From Nitrosopelagicus sp964511265 (GTDB lineage: Archaea > Thermoproteota > Nitrososphaeria > Nitrososphaerales > Nitrosopumilaceae): a stretch of DNA of 56,758 bases. The stretch lies in contig CAZEES010000004.1 of NCBI GenBank assembly GCA_964511265.1, forward strand, positions 1 to 56,758, given 5' to 3'. The position numbers and the translations under genes are program-made. The first letter of the stretch is position 1. Every line of letters starts with the position of its first letter. The notes under the pieces were generated by a model that saw only the letters and a list, made by a program, of their open reading frames with translations, was not told where the DNA came from and searched no databases. Of the stretch, positions 51,994 to 56,758 are shown piece by piece.

Positions 51994-53347
51994 ACTTTTT
52001 TGTGTTTGCTTTAACATGTTTGTCTACGTTGTTTATGATAATTTGTGATGCACCAAGATGTTTCTCAGGAATAAAAATACCTCTAATTTCTTTTTCTGTT
52101 AGTGATTTTGAAATAGCTTTATCTCCAATCAATGCATCCATGTAATTCATCCCTTTCTCATGAGCTTCAAATGCAACTCTTTGCACATCTCTGTATGCTA
52201 TGAATCTTGGAATTCCTTTTTTGATCAATGCTTCTAAAACAAATTCTGCAAAAATCTGACCTTTTGTTATGTAGAGATTTTCTTGTACTCGTTTATCATT
52301 AATCTTCAAATTACTAATTATTCTAATCATTGTTTCAATCATTTCATCAAGCAGGATTGATGTCATTGGTATCGTAAATCTCTCATTAGCAGAATTTGAT
52401 AAATCTCTCTCATGCCATAATGGAATATTCTCAAATGATGTATTGATTTGACTACGCAAAAGTTTTGACAATGAAGAAATTCTCTCACTCTTAATTGGAT
52501 TTCTCTTTACTGGAACTGCACTACTTCCCATTTGACCTTTTTTGAAATGTTCAGCAACTTCTCCAATTTCTGTTCGTTGCAGATTTCTAATTTCAATAGA
52601 AATTTTTTCTAATGTGGCACCTAGAAGTGATAATTGAAAAACAAATTCTGCATATCTCTCACGAGGAATAATCTGTGTTGTAACTTTAGCAGGGAATAAT
52701 GATAATTTTTTTGCTACTCTATCTTGAACTCTAATTGCATTTTTACCCATCAAAGAACCAGTGCCCACAACTCCTAATGTCTTACAAATTAGAATACGTT
52801 TTTTTATCTCATCAAGACGTTCAAGATGTGTTGACATCTCGGCTGCCCAGTTTGCAAATTTTAAACCAAATGAAATAATACTTGCATGTTGACCATGAGT
52901 TCTACCCACTGCTGGAAGTATTTTATATTTTACCGCATTCTTAGCTAACAATAATGAAAGCTTTCCAACTTTTGGCTGAATTATTTTAATTGCATCTCTC
53001 ATTTGCATAGAATTACTAGTATCCACAAGATCATTACTTGTTAATCCATAGTGTATCCATGGTCTTGATTCTTTTTTACATCTTTCAGCTAATGATTCTA
53101 CCAATGCGGCTGTATCATGATCACTTTTTGCTTCTAGTTGTTTAATTCGTTTTGCGGTAATTTTTCCTGAACGTGCTGCACTTGCAATGTCTCTTGCAAT
53201 TGATTTTGGAATTAAATTTATTTCACTTTGAGATAATGCAGCAGCAGCTTCGATTTCTAATTGATAATCAATTTTCTTCTGCTCTCCAAAAACTTCAAGC
53301 ATCTCTTTTGTACCGTATCTTCCACTGTCTATAGGTAAAATTGCCAC
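51986..53347 (-). CDS. purB: Adenylosuccinate lyase
   Basis: A 453-residue fumarase/aspartase superfamily enzyme. It acts twice in purine synthesis. Motifs are LTSNDLVDTSNSMQMRDAI, VGRTHGQHASIISFG (catalytic His) and the signature loop GSSAVPVKRNPIKSE, the last with V-V in place of the usual M-P-H. The N-terminus SGRYGTKEMLEVFGEQKK is typical of PurB. Confidence 0.94.
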   Translation of the reverse strand: MAILPIDSGRYGTKEMLEVFGEQKKIDYQLEIEAAAALSQSEINLIPKSIARDIASAARSGKITAKRIKQLEAKSDHDTAALVESLAERCKKESRPWIHYGLTSNDLVDTSNSMQMRDAIKIIQPKVGKLSLLLAKNAVKYKILPAVGRTHGQHASIISFGLKFANWAAEMSTHLERLDEIKKRILICKTLGVVGTGSLMGKNAIRVQDRVAKKLSLFPAKVTTQIIPRERYAEFVFQLSLLGATLEKISIEIRNLQRTEIGEVAEHFKKGQMGSSAVPVKRNPIKSERISSLSKLLRSQINTSFENIPLWHERDLSNSANERFTIPMTSILLDEMIETMIRIISNLKINDKRVQENLYITKGQIFAEFVLEALIKKGIPRFIAYRDVQRVAFEAHEKGMNYMDALIGDKAISKSLTEKEIRGIFIPEKHLGASQIIINNVDKHVKANTKKFI

Positions 53348-53388
53348 TATTTAGTATGAATTTTTTACAAAAATAAACTTATGTCTAT

Positions 53389-54036
53389 TCAAAAAATAAA
53401 ATTAGAATTTGAACCATCAAAGTTGATGACTACCCCTGAAAGATACTTTATCTCTTTTTCAATAATGGAACTTACAAAATTTCCTATTTCTTCAGGCTCT
53501 CCTAACCTCTTCATTGGTAAACTAGCTGTATATTCTCCTACATTGCTTACCAATTCTTTTGTTCTATCTGTGTTGATTGGGCCTGGTGCTATATTGATCA
53601 TAGTAATATCTCTAGAAGCGAATTCTTTGCTCAAAATCTTAAACACACTAGAAAAAGCTGCTCTATAAGCACTTGATATAATTAATTTTGAATTCGGTTC
53701 TTTTATCACGTTTGATGTTATTGCAAAAATGTATCCTCCATCATTGATCTTAATTTTTTGCAATAATGTACAAAAACCAACAAATAATTGATTATGATAT
53801 TTACTCCAATCATCATTTGTAATTTTACTAAATTCAATAATTGGAGGCCCTCCTGTGTTTAATACTAAAACATCTGCGGTACTATTTTCTTCTGCAAATT
53901 TGTTAACACTATCTAAACTTGAAGTATCAATTTCACTGCTTGATGCTGAAACAACTTCGAAATCAAGTTTCTTTAAAGAATTGGAAATAGCTTTTCCAAT
54001 TCCTCTACTACCTCCTAAGACTATTGCTTTTTTCAT
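53389..54036 (-). CDS. Short-chain dehydrogenase/reductase, atypical active site
   Basis: A 215-residue Rossmann protein. The cofactor loop is VLGGSRGIGKAIS, VLNTGGPP replaces the common NNAG, and SSAYRAAFSSVFKILSKEFA replaces the catalytic YxxxK: tyrosine is present but the lysine position is Phe. INIAPGPINTDRTKE is the SDR C-terminal landmark. It belongs to an SDR subgroup that lacks the standard Tyr-Lys pair, so activity is uncertain. Monocistronic. Confidence 0.85.
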   Translation of the reverse strand: MKKAIVLGGSRGIGKAISNSLKKLDFEVVSASSSEIDTSSLDSVNKFAEENSTADVLVLNTGGPPIIEFSKITNDDWSKYHNQLFVGFCTLLQKIKINDGGYIFAITSNVIKEPNSKLIISSAYRAAFSSVFKILSKEFASRDITMINIAPGPINTDRTKELVSNVGEYTASLPMKRLGEPEEIGNFVSSIIEKEIKYLSGVVINFDGSNSNFIF

Positions 54037-54121
54037 TATGTAGTGAAAATCGTCATTTCATTTTAATTTTTCAATTATTGAATTTAATTTAAATTGCCTC
54101 GGACAATTTCTATCATAGGAA

Positions 54122-55570
54122 ATGGCTGATTTAAAACCAAAAAAAATTGGTGAAAATGAATATCAAATTGATGCTGATTCTTCTTTAGGAATGAAAGTAC
54201 CGGTGACAATCTATGCTAATCAAACATTATTAGACAAAATGATGACTGACAGAACTCTAAAACAAGCTATCAATGTGTCTACGTTACCTGGAATTCAAGA
54301 GCATGCCGTAGTTTTACCTGATGGTCATGAAGGTTATGGTTTTCCTGTTGGTGGAGTTGCTGCTATGGATGCTGAGGAAGGTATGATCAGTCCTGGCGGA
54401 GTTGGTTATGATATTAATTGTGGTGTTAGGTTGTTAAGAACAAATCTTACTGAAGAACAAGTAAGACCAAAACTAAGTGAACTTGTTAATGATCTTTTCA
54501 AATCCATTCCATCTGGAGTGGGTTCCAAAGGTGCCGTAAGATTGACTCAATCTGAATTGGACGAAGTTTTAGTCAAAGGTGTATCCTGGGCAATTGATAA
54601 TGGTTATGGAACAAATGATGATGCAAATGTTTGTGAAGAAAATGGGCAAATGGCAAACGCTGATCCAAATAAAGTATCAGATAAAGCAAGAAAACGTGGA
54701 CTTCCACAATTAGGAAGTCTAGGTTCTGGAAATCATTTTCTTGAAGTTCAACGTGTTAATGAAATTCATGATGAAGAAGCTGCTAAACGAATGGGAATAG
54801 AAGAAGGTACTATCACCATACTGATTCATTGTGGTTCTAGAGGATTTGGTCATCAAGTTTGTAGTGATTATCTGAGAATTTCTGAACAAGTACAAGAAAA
54901 ATATAATATTCATTTGGCTGACCGTGAACTTGCATGTGTTCCAAATACATCTGAAGAGGGTGAATCTTATAGAAAAGCAATGTTTGCTGCACTAAATTTT
55001 GCATGGAGCAATAGACAAATGATTACGCATTGGACTAGAAAATCATTTGAAAGAGTGTTCTCACAATCTGAATCTGATTTAGATATGAAATTAGTTTATG
55101 ATGTTGCTCATAACATTGCCAAAGTTGAAAAACACAAAATTAATGGTAAACAAAAAGATCTTGTTGTACATAGAAAGGGTGCAACACGTGCTTTTCCTGC
55201 TAATATGGAAGAAGTCCCTTCTAAATATAGGGATCTTGGTCAACCTGTGTTGGTCCCAGGTTCTATGGGTACTGGAAGCTGGATTCTTTTAGGAAATGAA
55301 AATTCAATGTCTGCAAGTTTTGGTTCAACAGCACATGGTGCAGGTAGAATGATGTCACGTTCAAAGGCTAGAAGAAATTTTACAGAATCTGAAGTAAAAA
55401 AATCACTTAATGATAAAGGCATTTTTATAAAATCTCTAACAAGAGATGGTGTGGTTGAAGAGACGCCTCAGGCATACAAAGATGTTGATTCCGTAGTTAA
55501 TGTATCACATAGTCTTGGAATTGCAACCAAAGTTGCAAAGTTAGTTCCAATTGGAGTGATTAAAGGTTGA
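54122..55570 (+). CDS. rtcB: RtcB RNA-splicing ligase
   Basis: A 482-residue 3'-phosphate/5'-hydroxyl RNA ligase, the enzyme that joins tRNA exons in archaea. Motifs are VVLPDGHEGYGFPVGG, GGVGYDINCGVRLLR, GSLGSGNHFLEVQ, HCGSRGFGHQV and the C-terminal TAHGAGRMMSRSKAR, where the histidine accepts GMP. It has a direct local substrate: the two-intron tRNA-Leu at 33.7 kb. Its stop overlaps the PDCD5 start by 4 bp. Confidence 0.97.
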   Translation: MADLKPKKIGENEYQIDADSSLGMKVPVTIYANQTLLDKMMTDRTLKQAINVSTLPGIQEHAVVLPDGHEGYGFPVGGVAAMDAEEGMISPGGVGYDINCGVRLLRTNLTEEQVRPKLSELVNDLFKSIPSGVGSKGAVRLTQSELDEVLVKGVSWAIDNGYGTNDDANVCEENGQMANADPNKVSDKARKRGLPQLGSLGSGNHFLEVQRVNEIHDEEAAKRMGIEEGTITILIHCGSRGFGHQVCSDYLRISEQVQEKYNIHLADRELACVPNTSEEGESYRKAMFAALNFAWSNRQMITHWTRKSFERVFSQSESDLDMKLVYDVAHNIAKVEKHKINGKQKDLVVHRKGATRAFPANMEEVPSKYRDLGQPVLVPGSMGTGSWILLGNENSMSASFGSTAHGAGRMMSRSKARRNFTESEVKKSLNDKGIFIKSLTRDGVVEETPQAYKDVDSVVNVSHSLGIATKVAKLVPIGVIKG

Positions 55571-55977
55571 GTGAAGAAGATAAAGAACTAGAGATGTTAA
55601 AGGCTAAGAGATTAGCTGAAATGCAAAAAAACCTATCCACACAAAATCAATCTGATGAAAATACTAAAAAGGACAATGAAAAACCAAAACCTTCACTACG
55701 TGATTATGTAGTTAATAGCCTAGGTTATCGAGGTATGGAAGTTCTACAAAATGCAGAATATCAATTTCCAAATGAATCAAAAATCATAATTGAAAAATTA
55801 GGGGAATTGATTTCATCAGGAGATATTAATGAAACATTGGATGGTGGAAAATTATTAGTTCTATTTAGATCTGTAGGTCTTAACATTCGTATGGAAAATA
55901 AAATCAATGTTGAAAAAGATGGAAAGTTCATTTCAATTGCAGATAAATTTAAAAAATCAAAAGATGGCGATGAATAA
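55567..55977 (+). CDS. PDCD5 family DNA-binding protein
   Basis: A 136-residue protein starting MSEEDKELEMLKAKRLAEMQ, a helical N-terminal part and a core PSLRDYVVNSLGYRGMEVLQ ... LVLFRSVGLNIRMEN. This is the archaeal homologue of eukaryotic PDCD5/TFAR19, a small DNA-binding helical protein often found near translation genes. TTG start inside the rtcB stop (TTGA). Overlaps the next gene by one base. Confidence 0.85.
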   Translation: MSEEDKELEMLKAKRLAEMQKNLSTQNQSDENTKKDNEKPKPSLRDYVVNSLGYRGMEVLQNAEYQFPNESKIIIEKLGELISSGDINETLDGGKLLVLFRSVGLNIRMENKINVEKDGKFISIADKFKKSKDGDE

Positions 55978-56294
55978 TGACTTATTATATTCAAATCAGT
56001 ACAATTGACTGGACTAAGGATAAAGTTCTTTTTGAAGATACTCTGAGTACTTTAGAAAAATTATGTGATGTGAAAAATGGCTATATGTTCAATGAACCTG
56101 TATCCAAATTTGGTTGGACATTCATTGACATGGTTATGAAAGCAGATTTTCACATGTCATTAGAACAAGAGTTTGCTGACCACGTTAACAAATCTAAAGG
56201 TTCAAAACCTGAAGAAAAATTTGTAACTTTTCTTACAAATTATTTGGAAAATAATGGTTGTAAAATTAAACTAAAATTAATGCAGTCTAACTAA
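55977..56294 (+). CDS. Small protein, unknown
   Basis: A 105-residue protein beginning MTYYIQISTIDWTKDKVLFE, with aromatic residues and a helical core. No family recognised. The ATG overlaps the PDCD5 stop by one base (TAATGA), so it belongs to the rtcB-PDCD5 transcript. The end overlaps uS11 by 4 bp. Confidence 0.7.
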   Translation: MTYYIQISTIDWTKDKVLFEDTLSTLEKLCDVKNGYMFNEPVSKFGWTFIDMVMKADFHMSLEQEFADHVNKSKGSKPEEKFVTFLTNYLENNGCKIKLKLMQSN

Positions 56295-56758
56295 ACTCTT
56301 CTTCCTCTTTTTCCACCCTTCTTTCTTGTGGTATCATGTGGAATTGGAGTTACATCATCAATTTTACCGATTTTAAATCCACCTCTTGCAAGTGCACGAA
56401 TTGCTGCTTGTGCTCCTGGGCCTGGTACTCTAGAACCAACACCTCCTACAGCACGAACCCTAATGTGAAGTCCTGTGAATCCTTTTGTCTTTGCAGATTC
56501 AGTTACCACATTTGCTGCTTTCATTGCTGCAAATGGTGATGATTCATATCTGTCTGCATTAACATGGTGACCGCCAGAACTTATTGAAACTGTTTCTGCA
56601 CCTGTCAAATCAGTAATGTGAATGATTGTGTTGTTGTAACTGCTAAAGATGTGTGCAATTCCCCATTTGTCTTCTACTTTTGTCTTTGTAGGTTCTTGTG
56701 GTTTTGCTTCTACAACCTCTTCAGTTGCTTCTACAACCTCTTCAGTTGCTTCTACAAC
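56291..56758 (-). CDS. rps11: 30S ribosomal protein uS11, 5' end off the window
   Basis: The frame is open to the right edge. The core is intact: WGIAHIFSSYNNTIIHITD, SPFAAMKAANVV, GVGSRVPGPGAQAAIRALAR and the tail DVTPIPHDTTRKKGGKRG. uS11 lines the mRNA path of the platform. Ahead of the core is an acidic extension made of VVEATEE repeats (at least 2.5 units), encoded by a 21-bp DNA repeat. The start codon is not in the window; the TTG at 56608 is inside the conserved core and is not the start. Confidence 0.95.
   Translation of the reverse strand, partial: VVEATEEVVEATEEVVEAKPQEPTKTKVEDKWGIAHIFSSYNNTIIHITDLTGAETVSISSGGHHVNADRYESSPFAAMKAANVVTESAKTKGFTGLHIRVRAVGGVGSRVPGPGAQAAIRALARGGFKIGKIDDVTPIPHDTTRKKGGKRGRRV
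56705..56758. repeat. 21-bp tandem repeat in the uS11 5' region
   Basis: Two perfect 21-bp units (56705-56725, 56726-56746) and 12 bases of a third run to the edge. They encode the heptad VVEATEE on the minus strand. Confidence 0.85.

Noticed and set aside
56291..56608. Short uS11 starting at the TTG at 56608
   Set aside because: The conserved segment IAHIFSSYNNTIIHITD lies upstream in the same frame, so the gene continues to the window edge.

Overview
The window is AT-rich chromosomal DNA from an ammonia-oxidizing archaeon of the Nitrosopumilaceae (Nitrosopumilus or Nitrosarchaeum type). The evidence is a complete archaeal ammonia monooxygenase locus (amoB divergent from amoC-amoX-amoA), unsplit rpoA and rpoB genes (an undivided rpoA is characteristic of Thaumarchaeota), PEFG-CTERM surface proteins, TATA boxes about 26 bp upstream of start codons (leaderless transcripts), and tRNA genes with archaeal bulge-helix-bulge introns. 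I see no insertion sequence, prophage or CRISPR array. Genes are tightly packed, and many neighbours overlap by 1 nt (TAATG) or 4 nt.

Layout. 1-2.5 kb: the 3' end of a CFI-box-CTERM protein, two small unknowns and a B12-binding radical SAM enzyme. 2.6-6.4 kb: larB, malate dehydrogenase, larC and larE, a nickel-pincer nucleotide cofactor pathway with no larA in view. 6.4-9.0 kb: three tandem secreted PEFG-CTERM proteins, two sharing a 118-bp identical 3' end. 9.2-16.6 kb: rpoH-rpoB-rpoA. 16.6-23.3 kb: small enzymes and small zinc proteins, a PAC2 protein, a coupled MoxR ATPase / VWA / Cys-rich CWC operon and a geranylgeranyl reductase family flavoprotein. 23.5-27.9 kb: an information-processing run on the minus strand (uS15, RecJ-like DHH protein, Pcc1, SerS, eS1, exosome-associated protein). 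28.0-32.5 kb: the amo locus plus four conserved-looking small membrane or soluble proteins, two of them candidates for the extra AMO subunits described in other ammonia-oxidizing archaea.

32.6-36.3 kb: an orphan Dam-type methylase, four tRNAs (Thr, Leu with two introns, Ile, Ala), an HTH protein with a degenerate cobalamin-type domain, a thioredoxin-fold protein and a 35-residue membrane protein. 36.3-43.8 kb: CoaD, TrpS, PheS-PheT, a probable structured RNA, an EVE-domain protein, a lone RAM domain and a possible metalloprotease. 44-56.8 kb: aconitase, tRNA-Trp, PdxS-PdxT, ValS, pterin dehydratase, an asparagine-synthase-like PP-loop protein, PurB, an atypical SDR, RtcB RNA ligase, PDCD5 and uS11, whose 5' end lies off the window.

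How the genes fit together: AMO starts energy metabolism. Aconitase and malate dehydrogenase serve central carbon flux. PdxST, CoaD, the LarBCE set, PTPS and pterin dehydratase make cofactors. A large share is translation and tRNA maturation; RtcB ligates exons of intron-bearing tRNAs such as the tRNA-Leu seen here. Best leads for undescribed biology: the small-protein cluster beside amoB, a three-stem RNA candidate at 41.7 kb, a GC-rich RNA candidate at 23.4 kb, the MoxR-VWA-CWC operon, a 13-bp tandem repeat in the amoB/amoC promoter region, and larBCE without larA.
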